64,000 nucleotides of DNA from BOG-224 sp963783505 (GCA_963783505.1 CAWAOP010000018.1:62001-126000), one strand, 5' to 3'; counted from the stretch's first letter, positions 19,151 to 29,977 are shown. Numbers and translations: made by a program. The notes: generated by a model not told the origin, from the letters alone.

Positions 19151-19496
19151 GGCACGCCTTTAGACGTGCCGCTCGAGCGCTCAGCGGCAGCCGGGCCGAG
19201 GCGCGAAGCGCCAATGGCAGACAGGCGTTTTCGAGAGAGGGCGCGACTTGAGTCGCGCCGATAGGAATTCACGAGCATTCGGCTTTAGCCGTTGCGGACT
19301 CTTGTCGGCGCGTTCCCAGATGGGGGAGCGCCGCCAGGGGCTAAAGCCCGGGATTGATTGACTTTTACGGCACGGCTAAAGCCATGCCCCGATACAAAGC
19401 ACGGGCTTGGCCTGAACGAAGGGCGATGGAACCCTGAAGAAACCCGCCCGGAAATGTGGAAACTCCAGCGGCATGACTGAAGTCATGCCCCGATAC
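19151..19496. repeat. Cluster of six REP-like palindromes
   Basis: Six short dyads lie in the 490-base gap between two genes: 19151-19170, 19240-19259, 19280-19291, 19338-19349, 19369-19388 and 19470-19489. Inner arms differ but stay complementary (GGCT..AGCC, GACT..AGTC, ACT..AGT), so pairing is preserved while sequence changes. The last two share GGCA-(C/T)-G arms and an identical trailing GCCCCGATAC. Apart from these the gap (19020-19512) holds no supportable gene. Confidence 0.75.
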
Positions 19497-19512
19497 GAAT
19501 CAACGGAGAACG

Positions 19513-21797
19513 ATGAAGCGGAAAGAAGATTCGCGAATCGGCGTCGGGCCCGGCCCGATTGTTCCGCTCCGGAAGGCTGCCCGAGCCGCGGGCTTGCTTG
19601 GGCTTGCCGGAGCGATTTGTTTCGCGCTGATCGCAAGCGATACGCAAACCTGGACACAGGGGAGCTTCGAGGATTTTTCAAAAGGCGTGGCGAAGAATCT
19701 CTCGACGCGCAGCGACGGGCTGCTCATGCTGGCGCCCCGCTCGCGCGAGCTGCTTCGATACGGCCGCCGCGTACCTCTGGGCGCTGGCTCGGGATTCGAA
19801 AGGGAACCTGTACGCCGGCGGAGGCACGGGCGCGAAGCTCTACGAGATTCAGGAAGGCGGCGCGGCCCGGACGGTCGCCGAAATGGACGGCCTGGAGGTT
19901 CACGCCATCGCCATCGATTCGCGCGACCGCGTTTATGCGGCTACGTCTCCGGATGGAAAGGTATACCGCATCGGCGCGGATGGCAAACCGGAAGTTTTCT
20001 ACGATCCCAAATCGAAGTACATCTGGGCGCTGGCGTTCGACTCGAAAGGCAACCTGTTTGTCGCCACCGGCGACCAAGGAGAGATTCACCGCGTCGGGCC
20101 GGATGGAAACGGGCAGGTTTTCTTCCGGACGGAAGAGACGCACGTCCGCTCGATGACGTTCGACGCCGCGGGCAATCTGATTGTCGGGAACCGAACCCGG
20201 CGGCCTGGTGATTCGTGTCGGGCCCGCGGGCGAAGGATTCGTGCTATACCAAATGCCCAAGCGCGAAGTGACGGCGGTAGCCGTTCGCGACGGCGCGATT
20301 TACGCGGCGGCCGTGGGCTTGAAACCGACTCCTGCCGTGAGCGCGCCCTCGACGCCCGCTCCCGCGCAAACCGCCGCTCCGCCGGCGCCAGGCGCCGCGA
20401 ATGCAACACCCCAGCAACCCTCCACGCAGGCGCGGCCCGCCCCGGCGCCAACTCCGACGCCAACCGCTCCCGTCTCTGCCGTGGCGGGCGGAAGCGACGT
20501 GTTCCGCATTGACCCGGACGGCGACCCGCGCCGCGTGTGGACCAGTGCGCAGGATGTTGTGTACGCCATCGCATTCGACGCCTCGGGCCGCCCGATCATC
20601 GGCGCGGGAAATAAGGGGAGCTTGTACCGCGTGGATTCGCCGACAGTTTATACGGAGCTTCTGACGGAACCGGCAACGCAAGTGACATCCATCCTGGCGG
20701 GAACCGGAGGCAGGCTTTACGCCGTCACTGGCAATCCGGGAAAGATCTATGAAATCGGACCGGGCCTGGAAAGCGAAGGGACGTTCGAGAGCGCCGCGTT
20801 CGACGCCGGCATGTACACGCTGTGGGGGCGCGTGAGTTTTGAGGCGACGCTGAACGGCGCGTCGGTGGCGATCTCGACGCGCAGCGGCAACGTGGAGTCG
20901 CCGGGCCGGAATTGGAGCGAATGGTCGGCGGCGGTCACAGACCCGAAGGGCGCGCGGGTCGCGTCGCCCGCCGCGCGGTTCGTGCAGTGGAGAGCCACGC
21001 TGCGGGCGAACGCAGCGGGTGCTTCACCGGAACTCGACTCCGTGGACATTGCCTACCTGCCGAAGAACATCGAGCCGCGCGTGGACCTGATCGATATGAC
21101 GCCGCCGAATTACAAGTTCCCCGCGCCCACGACGTACGTGATCGGCGGCCCTCGGCAGACGATGAGTTTGCCGACGCTGACTCGCAGGCCGGCTTCAACC
21201 GCCCCGGTCACGCCTTCCGAGAGCGAGATGACGATTACCCCCTCGATGCAATATGCGAAGGGATGGATCGGAGCGCGCTGGCTGGCTTCCGACCCCAATG
21301 GCGATTCGCTGCTCTTCAGCGTGGAGATCCGCGGCTCCGCCGAGAAACAATGGAAGCCGCTCAAGGACAAGCTGGCGGAGAAATACTACTCGTGGGACTC
21401 CACGGCGTTTCCCGACGGCGAGTACCGCCTGAGAGTGACCGCGACGGACTCCCCCAGCAACCCGCCCGGAGAAGCGCTGACCGCCAGCGTGGAAAGCGAC
21501 CCGTTCATCGTCGATAACTCCGCGCCGCGGATCACAGGGCTCGCGGCGCGGCGCGTGAACGGAAAACTCGAAGTCCGCTGGCACGCCGCCGACGCGCTGA
21601 ACAACATCGAGAAAGCCGAGTACTCGCTCGATGGCGCAGATTGGGCGGTAGCGGTTCCCGTAACCAAGCTTTCCGATTCACCGGAGTTGGATTACGTCCT
21701 GACGCTGGACGCCGCTTCAGGCGAGCACACCATCGCAGTAAGAGTGCGGGACGACTACGAGAACGAGGCGGTGGAGAAGGCTGTGGTGAGGGAGTAG
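19513..21797 (+). CDS. Secreted beta-propeller protein with C-terminal Ig-like region (two frameshifts)
   Basis: Three overlapping frames join into one protein of about 760 residues. After an N-terminal membrane/signal helix (near residues 25-45), repeated blade motifs appear, such as ALARDSKGNLYAGGG, AIDSRDRVYAAT, ALAFDSKGNLFVATGDQG and TFDAAGNLIVG. These are typical of NHL/SMP-30-like propellers. A Pro/Ala/Thr linker (20330-20480) is followed by further blades and a C-terminal region with HTIAVRVRDDYENEAV, resembling Ig/FN3-type modules. Single extra bases near 19750 and 20197 explain the breaks. Probable exported sensor or binding protein; ligand unknown. Confidence 0.75.
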
Positions 21798-21913
21798 GAT
21801 CGGCGCCGCTTCATTCCCACTGGCCAGACGCCGGCCGTAAGATGCAACGATCCCGGCGGCCTTCCTGGCTTCACGCCTGGCTAATGTTCATCGGCAATAT
21901 CGCCCATCATGCG

Positions 21914-23267
21914 TCACTGCTCGTCCTCGGCCGGGATATCGAAGTTGACCAGTTCCGCTCGAAATCCGCGCGTCTTCCAGGCGCCGAAAGCGATTCCGGC
22001 CGCCATCCAGATGCTGCCCGCGACAATGGCCGTGCGGCTCAGGTTCAGCCACAACAGCAGGCAAATCAAAAACCCAAAGACGGGCGGGAGCAGGTTGCCG
22101 AGTGTCTTCTTTGGCTCGCGCACCCAGTAGCGCATCAGTGCGGCCAGATTGACGCCCATGAAGGCGATCAGCGCGCCGAAGTTCAGCATCTGGGCGCCAA
22201 GGTCGTAATCCAACAGGAACGCTCCGATCAAACTGACCAGGCCCACGAAGACCACGTTATTTCGCGGAATCCGGCGCTTCGGCTCCACGGCGCCGAAAAA
22301 CGATTTCGGCAGCGCGTTGCTCCGGCCCATGCCGAATAGCAGACGCGCGGCGCCCAGTTGCGCGCCCATGCCCGAGCCGAAGTTCGCTACCACCAGCGTG
22401 AATCCGACAATCGCGAACAGCGGCGCCCAGACGCGCCCCGCCACGTAGACGAAGGCCGTTGTCACATCCGGATAGGCTTCGGATGCCGGCCACGCCAACT
22501 GCGCCGCGTATACTTCAAGCGCCGAGAGGATGCCGATCACCACGCAGGTGAGCACGGTGGCCAGCATGATGTTGCGGCGCGGGTTCTCGACCTCTTCGGA
22601 AAGCGTCGAGATGCCATCGAACCCGATGTAGGTGAGCACCGCGATGGAGGTGCCGCCAAGCACCGCGCCGCCGTTGAACGTGGCCGGATCGTAGAACGGC
22701 CGCGTGAAGAACCCCAGGCCGGCGTGCGGGTGTCCGAAGATGATAGCGCGCCGCGGCCACGAAGAAGATGGCGATCACCACGCTCATGCCGGCGGCCAGG
22801 CCGGTGTTGATTTTCGCCGACGTCCGAATCCCCAGAATATTCAGCCCGGTGAACAGCAGCGCGAAGAAGACGGCCCACGCCGCGTACGGAACGCCCGGCG
22901 CGAATACGTGCGCCTGCTGGCTCACCCAGATGATGCAGATCATGGGGTTGAGCATGTAATCCATCACCATGCTCCAACCGGTGACGTAGCCCAAAGCGGG
23001 ATTGATCTCCCGGCCGACATAGGTGAACGCCGATCCCGCGCTGGGATAAGCGCGCGCCATGCGCCCATAGCTGATGGCCGTGAACAGCATGGCCACCAGG
23101 GCAATGAGGATGGTGGTAACGACGTGCCCGTTTCCCCGCTGGCTCAATACGCCGTACACGGACATGGGCGCCGTGGGCTGGATCACGATGACGCCGTAAA
23201 GAATGAGATCCCACAGCCCGAGCGCCCGCCGCAGCCGTGTTCCGTCCCCCGCCGCTCCCGATGCCAT
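21914..23267 (-). CDS. APC-family amino-acid/amine permease (one frameshift)
   Basis: The N-terminal part (from the ATG at 23267) has LGLWDLILYGVIVIQPTAP and YVGREINPALGYVTGW. The C-terminal part has YIGFDGISTLSEEVENPRRN, the hallmark APC motif. Removing one base near 22745 joins them through AIIFGHPHAGLGFFTRPFYDPATFNG into about 450 residues with 12 predicted membrane segments. APC permeases import amino acids or amines by cation symport or exchange. It is the last gene of the minus-strand glycan-use cluster and could take up amino sugars' breakdown products or amino acids. Substrate is not predictable. Confidence 0.85.
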
Positions 23268-23392
23268 ATGGCTTGTCCCGACTATTTGAACATGGTTGGC
23301 GCAACGCGACGCTCTCGCCACGGGCGCTTCCCCGAAGCTCTCAATATGCGTGCGATGCCGCGCTCGTCAGAGGTTGTGGTTCACTGAACCCC

Positions 23393-24418
23393 TCAAACAT
23401 CGATCGTCTTCAGATACGCAACGCTCTGAACCGTGAGGTCCCAGGTTTGTTCGACGAAGTAGTTCTTGACGCCGGCGATCTTGGCGGCTGCAAAAACCTT
23501 TGACCAATCGACGCTGTCTTTGCCCACGGCCAGTTGGGGAGCTCCACCACGTCCTCCGCGTCCGCCGCCACGCCCGGCCTGTCCGCCTGCCGCGGCTGCG
23601 CCAGGCGCCGCCGCTGGAGCTGTTGGAATGATGCGTGCGCTCTCGATCCCGCCGCCTCTGCCCGAGATGGTTCCCGCCGTGTCCGCAATCGCCGGCGGCG
23701 TGATAGCCGGCGAGGCGGGGGGCGGGTTCAGACTTACGCCTTGTAAGTGAATCGAGATGAACCGGCCGGGATACAGGTTGAAGTACGCCACCGGATCGCC
23801 GACTGTCGTCATGGCGGACATCTGGAATTGGAACTTCACGTACTTCGGGTCGAGCAACTCGAAGAGGATCGCGTATACCAGGCGGCCGTCCACGGTCGCC
23901 ATCTCGAAGTTCTCGTCGTGCAGGAACTGGGTAATGCCGGCCTTGGCGGCCGTCTCGCCGATCTTGTTGTACTCGTCCGCCGCGCGTTTCACGATATCCA
24001 TCGTCGTAGTTCGGTTTTGCGTCTGGCCGTTCAGGCTTGCCGTGCCCATCTGCGTCATGCCGATGTCCTTGGCCCAGGCGATCGTCTGTTCCTGCTTCGT
24101 TCGCAGCTCGCTCAGTTCGAAATGAGCGCTGATGCACTTCAGGCCGTGGTCCTCGATTATCCTGCGGGTCTGCTTTCCGTCCGTGAGGCTGGCGAACTCC
24201 GCGTACGCCGGCGAACACAGCTCGATGACGCCGATTCCGAGGTCGGCCATATCCTTGCACAAGCCGGCGATGTCGCCGTCCCTGATCCGCTGGCGGTGAG
24301 GATATGTCTGGCTTCCTATCGGCAGGCCAAGCGGATTGGCGTGCAGCGCTCGCGGCGCGGCGGCGAATCCCGCGGCGGCCGATGACACAATGAAGTCTCT
24401 TCTTGATAATTCACGCAT
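23393..24418 (-). CDS. Tat-exported sugar isomerase/epimerase (xylose-isomerase-like TIM barrel)
   Basis: The start at 24418 gives a Tat signal, RRDFIVSSAAAGFAAAPRALHA. The remainder is a TIM barrel of the sugar phosphate isomerase/epimerase type (PF01261) with metal/acid residues in ISAHFELSEL, FLHDENFEM and FISIHLQG. A Gly/Arg-rich insert (AGRGGGRGGRGG) occurs near residue 295. It follows the Gfo/Idh gene by 56 bases on the same strand. Such pairs often oxidise and isomerise sugars, inositol or 3-keto-glycosides, which is inference here. Confidence 0.82.
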   Translation of the reverse strand: MRELSRRDFIVSSAAAGFAAAPRALHANPLGLPIGSQTYPHRQRIRDGDIAGLCKDMADLGIGVIELCSPAYAEFASLTDGKQTRRIIEDHGLKCISAHFELSELRTKQEQTIAWAKDIGMTQMGTASLNGQTQNRTTTMDIVKRAADEYNKIGETAAKAGITQFLHDENFEMATVDGRLVYAILFELLDPKYVKFQFQMSAMTTVGDPVAYFNLYPGRFISIHLQGVSLNPPPASPAITPPAIADTAGTISGRGGGIESARIIPTAPAAAPGAAAAGGQAGRGGGRGGRGGAPQLAVGKDSVDWSKVFAAAKIAGVKNYFVEQTWDLTVQSVAYLKTIDV

Positions 24419-24474
24419 TCGAGCCTCTCGCATTTGAAGAATCACTAGCTTGCAGGTCTGGAGACCCGCCCCAC

Positions 24475-26040
24475 TCACGCAGGCGTCAGCTTCCAGCCCT
24501 CGCGATACTCGCGCGTCAAGTACTGGTTTGCGTCGGGGATATTCGTGAACTTCATGTTTTCCTTATCCCACAGCAGCGCCGGCGCGCAAGTTTCTTCGTT
24601 GAAGATCTTCCGGCTGTAACGGATTGCGGCGCCCGCCAGAGCGATCGCTTCCGCGCAGTTGGCCGCATTGATGAAGCTTCCCGGAGACTGCGGCCCGCCC
24701 TTGAACGCCGCGACCCAAACGTTCTCGCCGCCGCGGCCACCGCCGCCTCCTCCGCCGCCACGCCCGCCGCGCCCGCCCTGCGGGGCCGGAAGGCCCTTGG
24801 CGGCGCGGTAATCCGCCATCTTCTTCGCGGGGATAATCTCATTGTTGAGAATCACTCCCTTGTCGCCGATGAACAGGCTCCCCGTCGCCGGAATCGACCG
24901 CTTGTCTTCCAGCAACTCTTCCGGCGTAAAGGGCCGCATCCCGCCGTCGTACCAGTAGAGCTTGAGCGCGGGCCACTGACCGTGCGCCTCGAACCTGAAG
25001 CACACGCGGTTGGCGTACGGGAATGCAAAGTCGTTCATCTTCACCGTGCTCACCTGGTCGTTGATTTCGCAGCTCGAGCTCGATTGCGCCTCGATGCTGT
25101 ACGGCACGGGCAGATCGAGCGCCATGAAGATCGGCCACAAGCTGTAATTCCCCATGTCCGCGATGCTTCCGCCGCCGAACTCGTACCATCCGCGGAACAC
25201 CGCGAACGTGTAGCTCGGATGATACGGCCGGTCGAGCGAAGGGCCAAGCCACAGGTCCCAATCGAAACCCGGCGGAACGGGCGGCCGGTCGGTGGGCAGG
25301 GCCAGTTGCTGCGGCCAGAACGGCCGGTCCGTCCAGTTGTGGACTTCGCGCAGCGCGCCGATGGCGCCATCCAGTATCATGTCCCGCACCGCCGTAACCG
25401 GCGCGCGGTACGCCAGCAGGTGCGTGGCCACGCCCGTCTTCCGTGCGCCCTCCACCACCATGCGTACCTCGGCCACGCGGTTCGAGAGCGGCTTGTGAAC
25501 CAGCACGTGCTTGTGTTTCTTCATGGCCGCGATCGCGATAGTCGCGTGCAGGTGGTCGGGCGTCATGATCTTGATCGAGTCCAGGTCTTTCTCCTTCTCG
25601 AGCAGTTCCCGGAAATCCGCGTAAGACGCTACTCCCCGGAAGTTCTCCGCCCCGCGCTTCTTGGCGTAATACGTGTCGATAATCTCCTTGGCCATATCGC
25701 GCCCGGCGCGAATGCCGGTGATGTTAGAGCCCCACGACGAATTCTCGAGAAGCTTGCGGATGCTGTCGCGGATGCCGGTCTTGTCCCAGTCGATGTAATA
25801 CTGGCCGTCCTTGACCGGATCGCATACGGCGGTAATCTGCACTTCCGGCTGAGTCACTAACTGCAGCATCTCGCGCGTTCCCTGCGTGCCGCAGCCTATG
25901 TAAGCCAGGGTGATTTTGTCGCTGGGCGCGACATAGCCCGTTCCGCCGAGCACATGTCTCGGAACGATGGTGAGCCCCAATCCTGCGGCGGCCGGCGCGA
26001 GGATTTCGCGCCGGGTCAGCTTGTCGTTCTGGGAGTTCAT
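24475..26040 (-). CDS. Tat-exported Gfo/Idh/MocA-family oxidoreductase
   Basis: 521 residues. A Tat signal (LTRREILAPAAAGLGLTIVP) precedes the NAD(P)-binding motif AYIGCGTQG near residue 46 and HKPLSNRVAEVR near 150, which stands in for the usual EKP motif. The C-terminal substrate domain includes a long Gly/Arg insert (GGRGGRGGGGGGGGRGG) near 435. Family members oxidise or reduce sugars and cyclitols with a tightly bound cofactor. It lies 21 bases downstream of the Oar receptor stop, suggesting co-transcription. Confidence 0.88.
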   Translation of the reverse strand: MNSQNDKLTRREILAPAAAGLGLTIVPRHVLGGTGYVAPSDKITLAYIGCGTQGTREMLQLVTQPEVQITAVCDPVKDGQYYIDWDKTGIRDSIRKLLENSSWGSNITGIRAGRDMAKEIIDTYYAKKRGAENFRGVASYADFRELLEKEKDLDSIKIMTPDHLHATIAIAAMKKHKHVLVHKPLSNRVAEVRMVVEGARKTGVATHLLAYRAPVTAVRDMILDGAIGALREVHNWTDRPFWPQQLALPTDRPPVPPGFDWDLWLGPSLDRPYHPSYTFAVFRGWYEFGGGSIADMGNYSLWPIFMALDLPVPYSIEAQSSSSCEINDQVSTVKMNDFAFPYANRVCFRFEAHGQWPALKLYWYDGGMRPFTPEELLEDKRSIPATGSLFIGDKGVILNNEIIPAKKMADYRAAKGLPAPQGGRGGRGGGGGGGGRGGENVWVAAFKGGPQSPGSFINAANCAEAIALAGAAIRYSRKIFNEETCAPALLWDKENMKFTNIPDANQYLTREYREGWKLTPA

Positions 26041-26061
26041 TCTGCCGGTCCTCTCGCTCGC

Positions 26062-29000
26062 TCAGAACTGGAACCGCAGCGACATCGACATCTGACGCGG
26101 AAGCGCGGCCGCGCTGTACCGGCCCACGGAAGAGCTTGTCTGAATCAGGATTCCGTTCTTCCAGTTGGGCCAGTTGTACTGCGGGGTGATGCCCGCGCTT
26201 GTAAACTGCGTGTGGTTGAAGATGTTGTACATCTCCGCCCGGAACACGAGCGACCGCTTCTCGTTCTTCAGCGGGAAGGCTTTGGAGAAGGTCATGTCCC
26301 AGTTGTTCCGGCGCGTCCGGGGAAGGTTGATGATGCTACCCGGCCCGGCATTGCCAAAGCACTCCATCGATTGGCCGACGCCAAGCTGCGGAGTGGTCGA
26401 GGCCGTCCAACTGCACGGGAACGGGATCACAAACGCGCCTTCGTTGAGGATCTGGTTGCCAGGCGACCCGTTGGGGTTGGCGCCGGCCGCTTGCACCAGC
26501 GGGGTAACACCGGCGAAGGATACCTGCCCGGCGGGAAGCTGCGGATTCCCCGTCACGAACATGCGCGCTCCTTCGTAACCCCCGGTAAAGTTCGCCGCCG
26601 CATTCGTCGTGCTGTTGGTGCCGCTGAAGGAAATGCCCGGGACGCCGGTCATGACGTCGCTACGCCACTGCGTAATGCCCGAAACCACCCAGTGGTCCGT
26701 AACCCAACCCAAGGGCTTGATCTTCAGCTTTTGCCCAGGGTTGGGCGCCTCGTACACATAATTGACCGCGATCACGTGCGGGGTGGGCTGGAAGGAAGGC
26801 CCGTAGTCGCGGAACTTATCGGTGAAATACGGGCTGTTCCGCGTGTCGCTCATGGTCTTTGACCACGTGTAGGCCAAGCCGTAGGACAGGTGCTTGGTCA
26901 TGTTGCGCCGCACGGTCACCTGCAGCGAATTGAAGGCGGAATTGCCGGAGTAATTGACGTAAGTCAGCGCGCCCAGGCCCGCCATCGGCCGGAAGTAGTT
27001 GTCGTTTAGGTTCTTGCCCGAGACGCCCGGAGCGAGGTAAGCGACGTTCGGGTTGTAGTTGGCGGGGTTGTACTCGGAGTACATGGGTACGTTATTGAGC
27101 TGGCGCGTGATAGGGAGATGCTTTCCAAGATTGAACACCCACCCTGCCTCCAGGACCGTATCGAAGCCAACCTGCTGCTGCAACATGAAACTCCCGTTGT
27201 AGGAGCCCTGGATCGCCTGCTTGCCGACGGTTCCGGGGGGAGCGATGGGCGCGATGCCCGCGGAGTTCACGAAACTGGGAATCTGGTCGACCGTGGAATA
27301 GTAGATGCTCTTCGTAATAATGTCGGGCGGATTGCCGGACGAGTTCTGCGCCACCTGGCTCGAAACCTGATTCAGGAACTGCCCGAAACCGGCTCGAACC
27401 GCAGTCCTGCCGTTACCGAATACATCCCAAGCCGCGCCGATGCGGAAGGCGGGAGAAAGCTTGGGAACAATCCACAACGTCGTCGGGAGGTTGGCGTCTT
27501 GTCCCGCTCGCACCATGCCGGGATATGGCGTCGGCGTTCCGGAATACCCGCCCGCCGTGGCGGGAACCAGCGTGCCTTGCAAGGCGAAATAGGTGTTGGT
27601 CTTGGTGACAGGATCGTAGGCTCGCTGGCTGGCTGTCGGGCAGGCCTTGGACGCCGTGGAAACCAGGCAGTTCGGGTAATAGAGCCGCTCCGCCTGTCCG
27701 GGGCTGTACGCGGAGGCCAGCCAGTCGGTCGTGTTGTTGTTGTAGTTCTCCGTGGGCACCTGATGGTAGAAGCGGACGCCCAGATCGAGAGTCACTCGCC
27801 GGCTGAGACGCCAGTTGTCCTGGATGAAAAACTCGTCGTCCCAGAACCAGTAGTTTCCTACCACGCGCCCGGCTTCCAGGTAGCTGTTGAAATTCCCCAA
27901 GTATGCGTTGGCGTATCCATCCTGGGTGTTGTTCGGCATCGCGGTCGAACTGCCGAAGCTGTAGGAGCCCAGGTACTCCGCGTCGAGTTGGTCCAACTCG
28001 ACCTTGCCCGTGCGCTCCACATAAACTCCGGCCTTGAGATTGTGCTTGCCCCACACCTTGCTGAGGGCGTCGTTGAAACTGTAGATGTCGTTCCAGTTCG
28101 TGTAAGGGCACACGCCGCCGCAAGGTGAATCGTAACCGGCCTCGTTGCCCCACTGGCCGCCGAAAGCCACGGCGGGGACGCCTGTCTGGAAGAACTGGCT
28201 GCCCGGCGAGAGAGTGGCGCGCGGCTGGTTCTGGTCGGCGAGAAACCGCTGATCTGTCGCGAAGTTGTTGAACGAGGGAGGGTTCCCCATATTCGAGCGG
28301 TCGAGCTGGCTCTGGTCGTGGGCGTAGTAATCCCAAGTGTTATAGCTCTTGCCAAAGGTGAACTCGTTGACCATCGTTGGGCTGATCGTGTACGTGATCC
28401 CGACGCCGTAGCCATGCCCCGGGTTCGGATGGTCAATCGCCAGGTCCGCGAACTGGCCGGACGCGTTCTTCGACTGAGGTCCGCCGCCGGTGGTATCCAG
28501 ATCGTAGTCGTTGATGTACCGCACCCAGGTGTTCAACCTGGAGGTCACGTTGTAGTCGATCCGCAGCGTGTCGTTGCGCCGCGGGTGCGTCTCGTTGTAG
28601 CTCCAGAAATAGTTCTCCAGCCACGGCGCGGTCTTGAAATTCGGGTCGTTGACGCAGCCGGAGGCGGCTACGCCGGGCTGGCCGCAGATGTTCGGCTGGG
28701 GGAAGAAGTTCAGCATCGCCAAGCCGGATTTCGCCGCGGAGGGATTCAGGATCAGTCCCGAGATGTCGTTGTTCGCGACCGGATTTCCTGTGGTCGGGTC
28801 CGTGAGAGTGAACGGATTGCCGCTGGAATCGGTGTACCCGGCGAAGTGCCCGGCCCTTTGCGCCGCCGTCGGCATGTTCACGTATCCGCTCTGGATTCCA
28901 GGCTTCTGCTTGGTGTATTCCTGCGAGAAAAAGAAAAAGAGCTTCTTCTTCTCGGTATTGAACAGGTGCGGGATGTACACCGGACCGCCCACGCTGAATC

Positions 29001-29880
29001 CCCACACGAAGAACCGGTACTGGCGCTTTTGGGCGCCGTTGCCGATGTCGTTCAGGTCGCTGTAGTTGTCGAAGAACCGCATGGCATTGAACATCTCGTG
29101 CCGCTTATTCGTCCAGGCGCTGCCATGAAAGTCCCGGCTCCCGCCCTTGGTGACCACGCTGATCGAGCCCGCGGAGTTACGACCGTATTCGGCTTGATAG
29201 TTGCTGGTCAGCACGCGCATCTCGGCGATCGAATCCATGTTCGGTTCGAAGTGCGTGGTGGAGTTCGACCCGGTATCCAGGTCCGTGATCCCGTCAACGG
29301 TGAAGTTGGTGCTGCTGCCGGCGCCGCCGTTGATGCGGACGGTCCCGATGGAAGTCTCGTTGGACATATCCGCCGTAGTGTTCGTAACAATGCCCGGCAA
29401 CGTTACCAACAGGCCGAACAAGTCGCGCCCTTTCAGGGTAATGTTGTCCATTTGGGTCGCGTCGATCAGCTTCGAATTCTCGCTCGAAGCCGTCTGGACC
29501 GGCGTCGTGATCGCCATGACGTTGATCTGATCCGTCACGGCGCCGAGTTTGAGAGCGATCTTGCCCAAGTCGCGCCTCTCGGCAGCCGTAATGGAAATGG
29601 CCGACTGGGTATAAGTCTTGAACCCCGAGGCCGCCTTGACAGTAAGGTTATACGTCGCCGGCACGAGGCTGTTGAAGACGAAGATGCCCTCGGCTCCCGT
29701 GGTCGTCGTGGCCACGGCGTCGGTCGCCGTATTCCTAAGCTCGACGTTCGCTCCCGGCACGGCGGCGCTACCGGGATCGGTCACAATGCCAGTCAAGCTT
29801 CCAGTTGTGGTTTGGCTGAACAAGCAGCCGCAAAGAATGGCGGCGGCGGAAAGGACTCGCAACGTGCGTCTAACGTTCAT
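26062..29880 (-). CDS. Oar-like TonB-dependent outer-membrane receptor
   Basis: The start is set at the ATG opening MNVRRTLRVLSAAAILCG (29880), which gives a clean signal peptide and an upstream GGGGGAAG ribosome site. The 1272 residues comprise an N-terminal carboxypeptidase-regulatory-like domain (about 25-110: GSLTGIVTDPGSAAVPGANVEL), a plug-like domain (RVNGGAGSSTNFTVDGI) and a very long beta-barrel ending in SLRFQF with the C-terminal Phe of outer-membrane barrels. Such Oar proteins are abundant in Acidobacteriota and probably import large glycans or peptides. No SusD partner is visible, as is usual in this phylum. Downstream genes suggest a carbohydrate ligand. Confidence 0.92.
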   Translation of the reverse strand: MNVRRTLRVLSAAAILCGCLFSQTTTGSLTGIVTDPGSAAVPGANVELRNTATDAVATTTTGAEGIFVFNSLVPATYNLTVKAASGFKTYTQSAISITAAERRDLGKIALKLGAVTDQINVMAITTPVQTASSENSKLIDATQMDNITLKGRDLFGLLVTLPGIVTNTTADMSNETSIGTVRINGGAGSSTNFTVDGITDLDTGSNSTTHFEPNMDSIAEMRVLTSNYQAEYGRNSAGSISVVTKGGSRDFHGSAWTNKRHEMFNAMRFFDNYSDLNDIGNGAQKRQYRFFVWGFSVGGPVYIPHLFNTEKKKLFFFFSQEYTKQKPGIQSGYVNMPTAAQRAGHFAGYTDSSGNPFTLTDPTTGNPVANNDISGLILNPSAAKSGLAMLNFFPQPNICGQPGVAASGCVNDPNFKTAPWLENYFWSYNETHPRRNDTLRIDYNVTSRLNTWVRYINDYDLDTTGGGPQSKNASGQFADLAIDHPNPGHGYGVGITYTISPTMVNEFTFGKSYNTWDYYAHDQSQLDRSNMGNPPSFNNFATDQRFLADQNQPRATLSPGSQFFQTGVPAVAFGGQWGNEAGYDSPCGGVCPYTNWNDIYSFNDALSKVWGKHNLKAGVYVERTGKVELDQLDAEYLGSYSFGSSTAMPNNTQDGYANAYLGNFNSYLEAGRVVGNYWFWDDEFFIQDNWRLSRRVTLDLGVRFYHQVPTENYNNNTTDWLASAYSPGQAERLYYPNCLVSTASKACPTASQRAYDPVTKTNTYFALQGTLVPATAGGYSGTPTPYPGMVRAGQDANLPTTLWIVPKLSPAFRIGAAWDVFGNGRTAVRAGFGQFLNQVSSQVAQNSSGNPPDIITKSIYYSTVDQIPSFVNSAGIAPIAPPGTVGKQAIQGSYNGSFMLQQQVGFDTVLEAGWVFNLGKHLPITRQLNNVPMYSEYNPANYNPNVAYLAPGVSGKNLNDNYFRPMAGLGALTYVNYSGNSAFNSLQVTVRRNMTKHLSYGLAYTWSKTMSDTRNSPYFTDKFRDYGPSFQPTPHVIAVNYVYEAPNPGQKLKIKPLGWVTDHWVVSGITQWRSDVMTGVPGISFSGTNSTTNAAANFTGGYEGARMFVTGNPQLPAGQVSFAGVTPLVQAAGANPNGSPGNQILNEGAFVIPFPCSWTASTTPQLGVGQSMECFGNAGPGSIINLPRTRRNNWDMTFSKAFPLKNEKRSLVFRAEMYNIFNHTQFTSAGITPQYNWPNWKNGILIQTSSSVGRYSAAALPRQMSMSLRFQF

Positions 29881-29948
29881 TGCCAATCTTCCCCCTTCTT
29901 CGGCGGCGGCCGGCGGCTCCACTGCCCGGTCCCGCGTACTGGGATAGA

Positions 29949-29977
29949 ATTTTAATCCCTATTCTGGTCGATTTCAA
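29949..29977 (-). promoter_or_regulatory. Sigma-70-like promoter of the Oar receptor operon
   Basis: On the minus strand TTGAAA (29977-29972) and TAAAAT (29954-29949) are separated by exactly 17 bases, 68 bases upstream of the receptor ATG. The -10 is flanked by a GGGAT...ATCCC dyad that might bind a regulator. Confidence 0.65.

Noticed and set aside
28318..29955. 545-codon plus-strand open frame
   Set aside because: Antisense shadow of the Oar receptor, whose domain order and C-terminal Phe are clear.
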